From NCBI RefSeq assembly GCF_030733385.1, contig NZ_JASHJC010000008.1, positions 62,001-126,000 of the forward strand: a stretch of DNA of 64,000 bases. Reading direction: 5' to 3'. Position 1 is the first letter of the stretch. Each line of letters begins with the position of its first letter. Both the position numbers and the translations under genes were made by a program. The notes below the pieces were generated by a model. It was given only the letters and a program-made list of their open reading frames with translations. It searched no databases and had not been told where the DNA came from. This stretch comes from Roseovarius sp. MMSF_3359 (GTDB lineage Bacteria > Pseudomonadota > Alphaproteobacteria > Rhodobacterales > Rhodobacteraceae). This document shows, one piece after another, positions 34,161 to 41,585 of this stretch.

Positions 34161-34533
34161 GGGTGTCCCTCCTCATAAGCAAGAGATTAAAGTTCCGCCG
34201 TCACCAAAGGCGGTCACGACTTGATGATGAAATGCTGCAAACACCCCCCAACTGTCAACGAATGCGCCCTGTCCAAAATCGTTGTTGGGCGCGTTGTGAC
34301 GTTTAAATCACACACGCCCCCGGGCCGATTTCACACGCCACGATCCCGGGGACACAGTTTTGCCTTATTTTATTGGGCTTGGCCTGTTTTTGTGCCTGCA
34401 CCACACTTCCGGCGTGGCGCGGCTGCCACGTTTCAAAGACAGGCTCAGCAAAGGTTTGGACGTTGCGATTTGGTCACATGAGGCCCGGCGACAGAGAATC
34501 GGTCAGCCCGGCGACAGAGACCGGCCGTTCACG
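34161..34533. promoter_or_regulatory. Porin leader and divergent spacer
   Basis: No gene is seen here. The porin ribosome binding site ggagggac lies at about 34165-34172. A direct repeat of gcccggcgacagaga occurs at 34483-34497 and 34506-34520, just past the end of the beta-keto-acid cleavage gene. Its role is unknown. Confidence 0.5.
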
Positions 34534-35367
34534 TCAGTTCACGGGCGACAGCCCGAGGATGTTGCGGGCCTGTTCAGGGGTGGCGACGGGGCGTTCATAC
34601 TGATCGCAGAGTGCCACGCAGCGCGCCACCAGTGCGGCGTTCGACGGCGCCAGCGTCTGCCGATCAAGGCGGATGTTGTCCTCCAGGCCGGTGCGCGTAT
34701 GCCCCCCCGCAGCAATCGCCCATTCATTGACGGCGATTTGGTTGGGCCCGACACCTGCGGCGCACCATTCGGCCTGGGGCGCGCGTTCACGCATGATCCG
34801 AACATAGAAATCGAAAACCTCGCGGTCGGCGGGCATTGCGTTCTTCACCCCCATCACAAACTGCACATAGAGCTTGCCGTAAAGCACACCCTCCCGGTGC
34901 AGCCGGATCGCATGGAGGATATGGCTAAGGTCAAACGCCTCGATTTCGGGGGTCACCTCATAGGTCTGCATCTCGGCGGCCAGCCAGGACACGAGATCAG
35001 GCGGATTTTCGTAAACCCGGGTGGGAAAGTTGTTCGACCCCACCGACAATGAGGCCATATCCGGCCGAAGCGGCAGCATCCCACCCCGTTCATTCCCGGC
35101 CCCGGAGCGGCCGCCGGTGGAAAACTGCACGATCATGCCCGGACAATGCCGGCGAATACCTTCGCCCAACTTTTCGAACCGGTCCGGATCCGAGCAGGGA
35201 AGCCCCGCGTCATCGCGCACATGGCAATGGGCAATTGCCGCGCCCTCTTCGAAGGCCGCATGGGTGCTCTCGATCTGCTCTTCGACGGTAACAGGCACCG
35301 CCGGGTTATCGGCCTTGGTCGGAACCGAGCCGGTGATGGCGACACATATAATGCAAGGCTGGGTCAT
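34534..35367 (-). CDS. Beta-keto-acid cleavage enzyme (BKACE, DUF849)
   Basis: A 277-residue zinc-dependent TIM-barrel enzyme that condenses a beta-keto acid with acetyl-CoA and splits off acetoacetate and a CoA ester. The family motifs IICVAITGSVPTKADNPAVP, AHCHVRDD (metal HxH) and IVQFSTGG are present, and a second metal/active-site region lies in QFVMGVKNAMPAD. In known pathways BKACE acts on 3-keto-5-aminohexanoate or dehydrocarnitine. It is the last gene of the leftward operon, 42 nt after the CMD-like gene. Confidence 0.88.
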   Translation of the reverse strand: MTQPCIICVAITGSVPTKADNPAVPVTVEEQIESTHAAFEEGAAIAHCHVRDDAGLPCSDPDRFEKLGEGIRRHCPGMIVQFSTGGRSGAGNERGGMLPLRPDMASLSVGSNNFPTRVYENPPDLVSWLAAEMQTYEVTPEIEAFDLSHILHAIRLHREGVLYGKLYVQFVMGVKNAMPADREVFDFYVRIMRERAPQAEWCAAGVGPNQIAVNEWAIAAGGHTRTGLEDNIRLDRQTLAPSNAALVARCVALCDQYERPVATPEQARNILGLSPVN

Positions 35368-35409
35368 GGCGCCGACGATACCCTACCGATTGTTGCCTGT
35401 CGAACCGGC

Positions 35410-35796
35410 TTAACTCTCCTGCTCCGCCAGCACTTTCTTGGCGGACCGGAAACACTCGATCGCCTGCGGCACGCCGCAATAGATGCCGACCACGTGGATG
35501 ATCGCCCGGATTTCGTCCTGTGTGACGCCATTGGTGATTGCACCGCGACAATGCACTTCCCACTCGTGCATCTTGCCAAGCGCGCCCAGCATCGCAAGGT
35601 TCATCATGCTGCGCGTCTTGGCAGGGATCACGTCATCGCCCCAGCCGAACCCCCAGCACCAGGCCGTCATCGCCTCTTGGAACGGTCGCGTGAAATCATC
35701 GGCGGCGGCAAGGTTCTTCTCTACATATTCTGCCCCAAGCGTGGCCTTGCGCTGCTCAAGACCCTTGAGAAACAGATCTTCGTCGAACGTGCTCAT
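35410..35796 (-). CDS. Carboxymuconolactone-decarboxylase-family protein
   Basis: A 128-residue all-helical CMD/AhpD-like protein. The ATG at 35796 (MSTFDEDLF) is preferred; the open frame to 36057 is antisense to the aldehyde dehydrogenase. The block HEWEVHCRGAITNGVTQDEI is the CMD signature in the PcaC-like style, with one Cys and no CxxC redox pair, so a decarboxylase or isomerase role is likelier than a peroxidase role. The true reaction is unknown. It sits 43 nt after the aldehyde dehydrogenase gene. Confidence 0.82.
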   Translation of the reverse strand: MSTFDEDLFLKGLEQRKATLGAEYVEKNLAAADDFTRPFQEAMTAWCWGFGWGDDVIPAKTRSMMNLAMLGALGKMHEWEVHCRGAITNGVTQDEIRAIIHVVGIYCGVPQAIECFRSAKKVLAEQES

Positions 35797-35839
35797 GTCA
35801 TGTACCTTTCTGTTGGAGTGTCGTGTCCGGGCCTGTCGC

Positions 35840-37291
35840 TCACCGCAGGGCGATCGCCACGTTTTTTGTCTGAACGTAATTCCAAAGGGCTTCGCGCCCC
35901 TTCTCCCGGCCATAGCCGGATTTGCCATAGCCCCCGAAAGGTGTCTCGACACCACCCGCGAACCACTGGTTGACGAACACCTGCCCCGCCCGCATCTGCC
36001 GGGCCGCGCGCGTCGCACGGTCAAGATCGCGGGTAAAGACACCCCCGACCAGCCCATATGGCGTCCCGTTGGCGATGCGGATCGCCTCGGCCTCGTCCCG
36101 GAATTTCATCACTGAAAGGACCGGCCCGAACACCTCGTCTTGCGCGATGGTCATGTCCGGCGTCACATCGGCCAGGACCGTAGGTTCAAGAAACGCGCCG
36201 GGGATGTTCATCTTGCGGCCACCGGTGACCACAAGCGCGCCCTGAGCTTCGGCCTCCGCGACCATATCGGCGGCGCGGTCGCGCTGCGCCTCGGACACCA
36301 TCGCGCCCATATTGGCGCCTGGTTCCGCCCGTTCGATCCCCGGGCCAACTGACAGGGATTTCGCAATCTTTTCAGCGCGTTCCACCACCTCGTCATGACG
36401 GCTTTCGTGCACGATCACTCGGCTCATCGCGGAACACACCTGACCTGCGTTGAAGTAAATGCCCCAGCGGATGTCGTTTTCGAACGCCTCCAGATCGGCA
36501 TCGTCATGGACAATCGCCGCGGACTTGCCACCAAGCTCCAGCACACAAGGAACCACATTGGCCGCTGCCGCCGTGGCAATCGCAACACCGGTCTTGACGG
36601 AACCGGTAAAGACGATCTGGTTGACGTCAGCATGGGTACTCAGCGCCGCCCCGGCCTGATGCCCCCAGCCACACAGGATGTTGACCGCACCGGCCGGCAA
36701 TCCCACCGCCTCGGCGGCATGAGCAAACCACGCATTGCTCAGCGGCGTCAGTTCGGGCGTCTTCACCACGCAGGCATTGCCCGTGGTCAGCCCCGCCGAA
36801 AGCGACCGCGCCGTCATTTCGAGCGGATAGTTCCACGGGATGATCTGCGCCGAAACGCCGTAAGGTTCGTTATGGGTGAAGTCGAAATACCCCTCTCCCA
36901 GCGGGATCGAGCGGCCCTCGACCGTGGAGGCTTGATTGCCGTAATACTCGAAGTAAAGCGCCGCCCCCTGCACCTCGCGCTGCGCCTCCCAAAGGGGTTT
37001 GCCTTGCTCGAGGCTCAGGAGAGGTGCGATTTCATCAATATTATCGAGAAGATAGCGTCCAATTTCCTGCACGATACGGCCACGCTCGATGGGGCGCATC
37101 GCCGTCAGCACACCCGACTGGCGAACGCGCTTCGCCGCCTGCACCGCCCGGTCCACATCCGCCTCGTCCGCCAGCGCGTGTTCGGCCAGTTTCTCGCCCG
37201 TACCGGGGTTGATGATATCGACACGCCCGGCGCCGCCATCGACCCATGCGCCGTCAATGTAGTTCTGCCAATAGGGTTTCACGTCGATCAT
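35840..37291 (-). CDS. Aldehyde dehydrogenase (NAD-dependent)
   Basis: A 483-residue ALDH superfamily enzyme. Conserved residues are visible: PWNYP near residue 150, VFTGSVKTG, the catalytic Glu in LELGGKS near 250 and the nucleophile Cys in NAGQVCSA near 285, plus EVFGPVLSV. It is closest in style to betaine-aldehyde or 4-trimethylaminobutyraldehyde dehydrogenases, but substrate calls in this superfamily are unreliable. In the operon it could oxidise an aldehyde released by oxidative demethylation or ring opening. Confidence 0.9.
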   Translation of the reverse strand: MIDVKPYWQNYIDGAWVDGGAGRVDIINPGTGEKLAEHALADEADVDRAVQAAKRVRQSGVLTAMRPIERGRIVQEIGRYLLDNIDEIAPLLSLEQGKPLWEAQREVQGAALYFEYYGNQASTVEGRSIPLGEGYFDFTHNEPYGVSAQIIPWNYPLEMTARSLSAGLTTGNACVVKTPELTPLSNAWFAHAAEAVGLPAGAVNILCGWGHQAGAALSTHADVNQIVFTGSVKTGVAIATAAAANVVPCVLELGGKSAAIVHDDADLEAFENDIRWGIYFNAGQVCSAMSRVIVHESRHDEVVERAEKIAKSLSVGPGIERAEPGANMGAMVSEAQRDRAADMVAEAEAQGALVVTGGRKMNIPGAFLEPTVLADVTPDMTIAQDEVFGPVLSVMKFRDEAEAIRIANGTPYGLVGGVFTRDLDRATRAARQMRAGQVFVNQWFAGGVETPFGGYGKSGYGREKGREALWNYVQTKNVAIALR

Positions 37292-37303
37292 GTCGTGCGC
37301 CTT

Positions 37304-38044
37304 TCAGAGACGGATTCGGTGTGCGTGAAGCCTGTCATAATGCGGCTTCATCCGGCGGTACACCTGCTGCACCCGCGGCGGCGTGTCGTCAAGGTCGACA
37401 TATCGGCGTTTCTGGGGTGTCAATCCGGTCGATTGGGCGAGGTTGGCGTGGAATGATCCACCGTCCCACCAACTATGTTCCGACGGGTCGCCGCCGGGCT
37501 CCCAACTGAGTGCCTCGGGTTTGAACGGGATGCCAACCGCATCGCAGAAGGCGCGGGTCATGTCATGGGGGTTTTCCAGAAGGTCATCGCTGTCGATCAC
37601 CGGCGGCGGCGCGCCGTTCAATGCCCAAAGCAGATCGAAAAGCGCCCGCTGTTCCGGGAAACCCACTTCTCCCTCGTGGAAGTCCGGCCACTTACTGTGC
37701 ATCGAGGTGATCGTCTTGGCGGGATCACGAATGAGGAACGCATGGGTGAAATGCGACAGGAATTCTGCATCCCACATGTGATTGATATAATGCGGAAAGT
37801 CCTTGAGAAACACCGGGCCATCAGCGGCGCGCGCCTGGATGTCCTGCCAGACGCTGTCGAGGGTAAGACCCGGTGTGGTCACCTCTCCGGGCGCGTAACG
37901 ATGCCACAAAGGTGCCTCGCCCTGATACCAGGCCTCGCCAAAGGGCTCGTGCAGGCAATCCAGATCGCCGCGTTGGCGCATCATCCATTCAAATGCTGTG
38001 GAGGTTGACCTCGGGATCGCCCAAAGGGCCACGATCTTATGCAT
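37304..38044 (-). CDS. Sulfotransferase-like protein in the catabolic operon
   Basis: A 246-residue P-loop protein. The N-terminus ALWAIPRSTSTAFEWMM resembles the PAPS phosphosulfate loop (PRSxSTA) of sulfotransferases, and AFLIRDPAKTITSMHSKWP resembles the 3'-phosphate motif (RDPxxxxxS). This group is often annotated as a sulfotransferase or branched-chain-aminotransferase-like protein. A sulfotransferase inside a degradation operon is odd; it may act as a kinase-like or sulfation step on the substrate. It sits 13 nt before the ALDH start. Confidence 0.7.
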   Translation of the reverse strand: MHKIVALWAIPRSTSTAFEWMMRQRGDLDCLHEPFGEAWYQGEAPLWHRYAPGEVTTPGLTLDSVWQDIQARAADGPVFLKDFPHYINHMWDAEFLSHFTHAFLIRDPAKTITSMHSKWPDFHEGEVGFPEQRALFDLLWALNGAPPPVIDSDDLLENPHDMTRAFCDAVGIPFKPEALSWEPGGDPSEHSWWDGGSFHANLAQSTGLTPQKRRYVDLDDTPPRVQQVYRRMKPHYDRLHAHRIRL

Positions 38045-38089
38045 ATTTTGCCTCCGGCTTCGGGGTATTCGGTACGGTGAAAGCAGTGG

Positions 38090-38908
38090 TCATAGGCTGT
38101 CCAGCAGGCGCCCCTGCGGTGAGGTGGGAGCAAGGCCGAGAGACTTGAAAATGCGCCAGTAGAGCGCGGTGTCGTGACCGATAACGGGCTTGCCCAGGGC
38201 GGTTTCCAGCATCGGCGTCAGGTGCAGCGGCCGTTGCGGCTGACCCATCGGTCCGGACCGGAAATTGCACATGCCGTTGATCAGATAGGCATCGGCCTGC
38301 GGTGCCTTCTCCGCCACGTAAGTAAATGATTTAAGGGCCAGATCACCGTCAAACACCCACCGGCGATCATTGACCTCTTCCTGGGTGTCGAACCATCCCT
38401 GATCGTGGAAATTCCCCGCCCAGACGACGTCAAACCCGGCCTCTTTGAGGAAACCCACCGTGCCCTGCCACCATTCCGGCCAATGATAGGCAGCGTTGAG
38501 CGCAACTTTCTCCACATTCATGGCCCTGAGCGCCTCGATCATGGCATAGCCCGCCATGTGGAAGCGTACCCCATACTTGTCGGAAAGGTCTTCGCAATGT
38601 TGCCGGATGCCTTCCACACCCAACCCGCTGGCATGGACCCAGTTCGACCCCACCTGCCCGGCCACATCGACCCCGTTACGGGCCATGCAATGGACGAAAT
38701 CCTCCATCATGCCGAAATTCTGTTTCCGCTGGTCAAGACCGTGGGCGTACTCGGGTACATGCAGCATCCAGCCATGCACACCGACCGTTTCGGGCGCGAT
38801 CCGCAGAAAATCACTCGGCGCGGCGTCATAATCGAAGGGCGGGCAGGTAAATCCGACCTGATGCGGGAAAAGTTTGTGTTCGGGGCGCCACTCTTCGGGC
38901 ATCAGCAT
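38090..38908 (-). CDS. Arylmalonate-decarboxylase/maleate-isomerase-like protein
   Basis: A 272-residue Asp/Glu racemase-superfamily protein. It contains GVRFHMAGYAMIEALRAM and VALNAAYHW, which fit the second half of the AMDase/maleate-isomerase fold. The superfamily uses two Cys; here the first position reads GS (near residues 87-88) while the second is Cys214 in NGMCNFRSG. A single Cys with Gly/Ser at the first site is like arylmalonate decarboxylase rather than a racemase. Its stop overlaps nothing, but its ATG at 38908 overlaps the DsbA-like gene by 7 nt. Confidence 0.65.
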   Translation of the reverse strand: MLMPEEWRPEHKLFPHQVGFTCPPFDYDAAPSDFLRIAPETVGVHGWMLHVPEYAHGLDQRKQNFGMMEDFVHCMARNGVDVAGQVGSNWVHASGLGVEGIRQHCEDLSDKYGVRFHMAGYAMIEALRAMNVEKVALNAAYHWPEWWQGTVGFLKEAGFDVVWAGNFHDQGWFDTQEEVNDRRWVFDGDLALKSFTYVAEKAPQADAYLINGMCNFRSGPMGQPQRPLHLTPMLETALGKPVIGHDTALYWRIFKSLGLAPTSPQGRLLDSL

Positions 38909-39546
38909 GGTAGATCTCCCTTCTGTCCCATCCGCCAGACCATCTGGTCAAACCGGTCTTGTCCGTAAAACGGCTCATTGCGATAGACCATCAACGGGAC
39001 ACCCCAATGACCGGCCTCAAGCATCGCCTCTGCATTCCTGTCCAGATCGGTCTTGGCCTCCGCCCAGGAGGTGCTGGCGAGGATCGCATCCATGTCCATC
39101 CCTGCCGCTGCCATCGCCTTGGTGAGATGATCGCCCTTGTCCCACCCCGGCGTCGACCCATCCCAGAGCTTCCGCGCCACGTGGTCGAGAAAAGCCAACC
39201 CTTTTCCGGCCCTGACGGCACCTACGAAAAGCCTGTTTAGCCGCTCGTTAAGGGACTGTTTTTCCTCGGCAATCCACAGCGATCCGGGTTTGAAGGTGAT
39301 GGGTGACGGCTCCGGATAGGCATAGGGAAGCCCAAGATATGCCGCCTCACGTGCCGTGTCGGTCGCGAAATATGCCTGCTCCAATGCATCACGATCCCGG
39401 TAGCGGTCAGGCAGGCGCAGCACACCGCCCAGGACCGGGCGAATAGCGACGTCGATCCCCTGCCCGGCCAGCCAGATCAACCGGTCCAGCAGGAAGTAAC
39501 AATAATCGCTCTGCAGCGAATAGAAGACCTCAACCCGCGCACCCAT
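38902..39546 (-). CDS. DsbA-like (2-hydroxychromene-2-carboxylate-isomerase family) protein
   Basis: A 214-residue thioredoxin-fold protein without a signal peptide. The N-terminal strand VEVFYSLQSDYCYF replaces the CxxC motif with SLQSDYCYF, as in kappa-class GST and HCCA isomerases. The cis-proline region HWGVPLMVYRNEPFYGQDRFDQM is typical of that family. It probably binds glutathione and isomerises or conjugates a pathway intermediate. Its start is 3 nt from the Rieske stop. Confidence 0.75.
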   Translation of the reverse strand: MGARVEVFYSLQSDYCYFLLDRLIWLAGQGIDVAIRPVLGGVLRLPDRYRDRDALEQAYFATDTAREAAYLGLPYAYPEPSPITFKPGSLWIAEEKQSLNERLNRLFVGAVRAGKGLAFLDHVARKLWDGSTPGWDKGDHLTKAMAAAGMDMDAILASTSWAEAKTDLDRNAEAMLEAGHWGVPLMVYRNEPFYGQDRFDQMVWRMGQKGDLPC

Positions 39547-39549
39547 CTC

Positions 39550-40629
39550 CTAGCCGTCCACCGCCTCCCGCATCCAACGCTGCAGATGCATGACCGAGTG
39601 TTCGGAATTCACCCCACAGCTCGGATCCACAACCAGCGGACCGGGAACGTAACCCCTTGATTTCAAACCACGCTGAACGGATTCGACCAGGTGGATATCC
39701 TCTTCGACCGTCGTCGCGCGATCCTGAACCGCCATCCGGCGGACGGTCTCGTTATCCTCGCCGCCGACCGAATACCATCCGCGCCAGACCACAACGTGAT
39801 CGGCATCTATGGCCCGCCAGTGATAAGTGTTCAGAAGATTGCCGGGATAGACCTGAAAGCTGAACATCGGCCAGAGGAACCAGCTTGAATATTCCTCGTT
39901 ATGGGCGAAGCCGGAATCGATGTCATAGGTCATCTGATCCAGCGAGTTGCACTCGGTCGTGTGGCGCAGGCAGTAACCCTGCGGTTGGATATCGTAGGTT
40001 TCAGGCTTGATCACACCGGTGGAAAAGGTCGGGTGGTTGAGGCTGCAATGATAGCATTCCGAGTAGTTTTCGACCGAGACCTTCCAGTTGCAGTTTTCCG
40101 GGATTTCGACCCATTCCAGCGGTTTCAAATCTGCCCAATTTGGCACGAAATCTTCCAGCTCCGCCCGCGCGCCTGGGAACCATTCGTCCATCGGCGCCGC
40201 ATCATCATCGAGATTGACGAAGATGAACCCCAGGAAAATCTCCGTCCGGACCGACGTCAGGCAAACCGTTGATTTATCGAAACCTTCCACGGCCTTGATG
40301 TTTGGGCCGGCCCGCAATTCACCGGTCAATTCATAGGTCCAGGCATGATAGGGGCAGACGACAACGCGGGTCTGACCGCTGCCCGAGACAAGCTGATGCG
40401 CGCGGTGCTGACAAACGTTGTAGAACGTGCGGATTTCCCCGTCGCGACCTCGAATGCAAAAGAGGCTCTCACCCCCCAGATCAAACGCAAAATAGTCGCC
40501 CGGATTTTCCAATGCGCTGGCATGACCGGCAAATTGCCATGTGCGCGCCAGAAGGCCGGTGCGCTCAGCCTCGAAGACTGCCGGATCGGTGTAGTACCGC
40601 GCGGCGAGCGAGCGGATCGGTGCACTCAT
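39550..40629 (-). CDS. Rieske oxygenase, GbcA/CntA-like N-demethylase
   Basis: A 359-residue aromatic-ring-hydroxylating-type oxygenase alpha subunit. The Rieske cluster ligands are C73, H75, C92 and H95 (CQHRAH...CPYH). The mononuclear iron motif is ENYSECYHCSLNHP with H194 and H199. The bridging residue is Glu187 in place of the usual Asp, which is seen in carnitine monooxygenase CntA-type enzymes. This group demethylates or cleaves quaternary ammonium compounds such as glycine betaine, proline betaine or carnitine. No reductase partner is encoded nearby. Confidence 0.85.
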   Translation of the reverse strand: MSAPIRSLAARYYTDPAVFEAERTGLLARTWQFAGHASALENPGDYFAFDLGGESLFCIRGRDGEIRTFYNVCQHRAHQLVSGSGQTRVVVCPYHAWTYELTGELRAGPNIKAVEGFDKSTVCLTSVRTEIFLGFIFVNLDDDAAPMDEWFPGARAELEDFVPNWADLKPLEWVEIPENCNWKVSVENYSECYHCSLNHPTFSTGVIKPETYDIQPQGYCLRHTTECNSLDQMTYDIDSGFAHNEEYSSWFLWPMFSFQVYPGNLLNTYHWRAIDADHVVVWRGWYSVGGEDNETVRRMAVQDRATTVEEDIHLVESVQRGLKSRGYVPGPLVVDPSCGVNSEHSVMHLQRWMREAVDG

Positions 40630-41513
40630 TCAGGTTCCTCCTGGTAGATGCCCAACTGGTGGCGGCGTTTGTGAAATTTCTCAACTCTTTCAACGATTTC
40701 CTCGCTGGATACGGCGACCACGAAGCTGAGCAATGTCTCAAGAAGCGCGATGGTCGAGACCGACGACGGGAAAAATTGTGGTGTGTCGGCGGCGACGACA
40801 AAGCCGTGCTGCGCGGCCAGGATGATCGGACTGGCGGGACTGTCAGACAAGGCAACCACCGTGACCCCCTGTTCGCGCGCGATGCGCACCGCCTCGATCA
40901 CCTCCGACCGGTACGGGCGGCAGGTAATTGCGATCAACACGTCGCGCTCATCCGCCCAGGCCAGATCATCCGTCGCCACGGACCCCGCCCGCGGGATGGT
41001 ATGAAAGCGGGTCATCCCAGTGCCTGCCAGGTAAGTGAAGTTGCGGGCATTGGCGTTGTTGACGCCCACCCCCATCACGAACACCTGGCGCGAATTCCAG
41101 ATATCCTCGGCGGCCGCCTTCAGCGCATCGGCACTGATGCCTGCGAATGTCTCCTCGATATTGCGGATCGCCGCGGCCACTTGGTCGGCGTAAAGCCCGC
41201 CGAGATCGCCCGATTTGCGCACCTCCTGAAGCCAGCGGACGCGGTCGGGATAGCTCACCTGCCCGCGCCTTATCGCTTCGCGGAACGGCTCCCGAAAATC
41301 GTCATACCCCTCGAAGCCCACCTGTCGTGCCATGCGCACGAAGGTGTTGGGCTTGACCTTCGCCGCCTCGGCAATCTCACGCACGGTCGACACCCCGACA
41401 TCGGCAGGGTTTTCAAGCACGTAGCGCGCGGCCTTCTGCGCCTCAGGCGTCAGCGCCGACCACTCTTCTGTGAGACGCTCAAGAACGGATGATTGTACAT
41501 TTGTATCATTCAT
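40626..41513 (-). CDS. MurR/RpiR-family transcriptional regulator
   Basis: A 295-residue regulator with an N-terminal helix-turn-helix (STVREIAEAAKVKPNTFVRMAR, residues about 40-65) and a C-terminal SIS sugar-isomerase-like domain that binds ligands (VFVMGVGVNNANARNFTYLAG; DVLIAITCRPYRSEVIEAVR). The likely start is ATG at 41513; the open frame extends to 41762 but is outside the family's usual length. It overlaps the Rieske gene by 4 nt and is divergent from the DMGDH-like gene, so it probably controls both arms. Confidence 0.88.
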   Translation of the reverse strand: MNDTNVQSSVLERLTEEWSALTPEAQKAARYVLENPADVGVSTVREIAEAAKVKPNTFVRMARQVGFEGYDDFREPFREAIRRGQVSYPDRVRWLQEVRKSGDLGGLYADQVAAAIRNIEETFAGISADALKAAAEDIWNSRQVFVMGVGVNNANARNFTYLAGTGMTRFHTIPRAGSVATDDLAWADERDVLIAITCRPYRSEVIEAVRIAREQGVTVVALSDSPASPIILAAQHGFVVAADTPQFFPSSVSTIALLETLLSFVVAVSSEEIVERVEKFHKRRHQLGIYQEEPE

Positions 41514-41535
41514 GATTGACGATGGTACATATGTT
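41495..41535. promoter_or_regulatory. Candidate RpiR operator: two direct repeats
   Basis: gtacatttgta at 41495-41505 and gtacatatgtt at 41525-41535 are spaced 30 nt apart, about three helix turns. They straddle the regulator start in the divergent intergenic region. They are good candidates for its binding sites. Confidence 0.5.
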
Positions 41536-41585
41536 CGATTAGCCTGTCGAGGAAAATTTCGACTCGTGCGACAAGGAATTGCGAT

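Noticed and set aside
32982-34178. 398-residue plus-strand frame opposite the porin, rich in Cys, Val and Arg
   Set aside because: It is the antisense of a well-supported porin with strong codon bias; the long open frame is a by-product of that bias.
34483-34520. Two copies of gcccggcgacagaga as a possible regulatory tandem repeat
   Set aside because: Only two copies lie just after a stop codon; too little to call a site, so it is noted only in the spacer entry.
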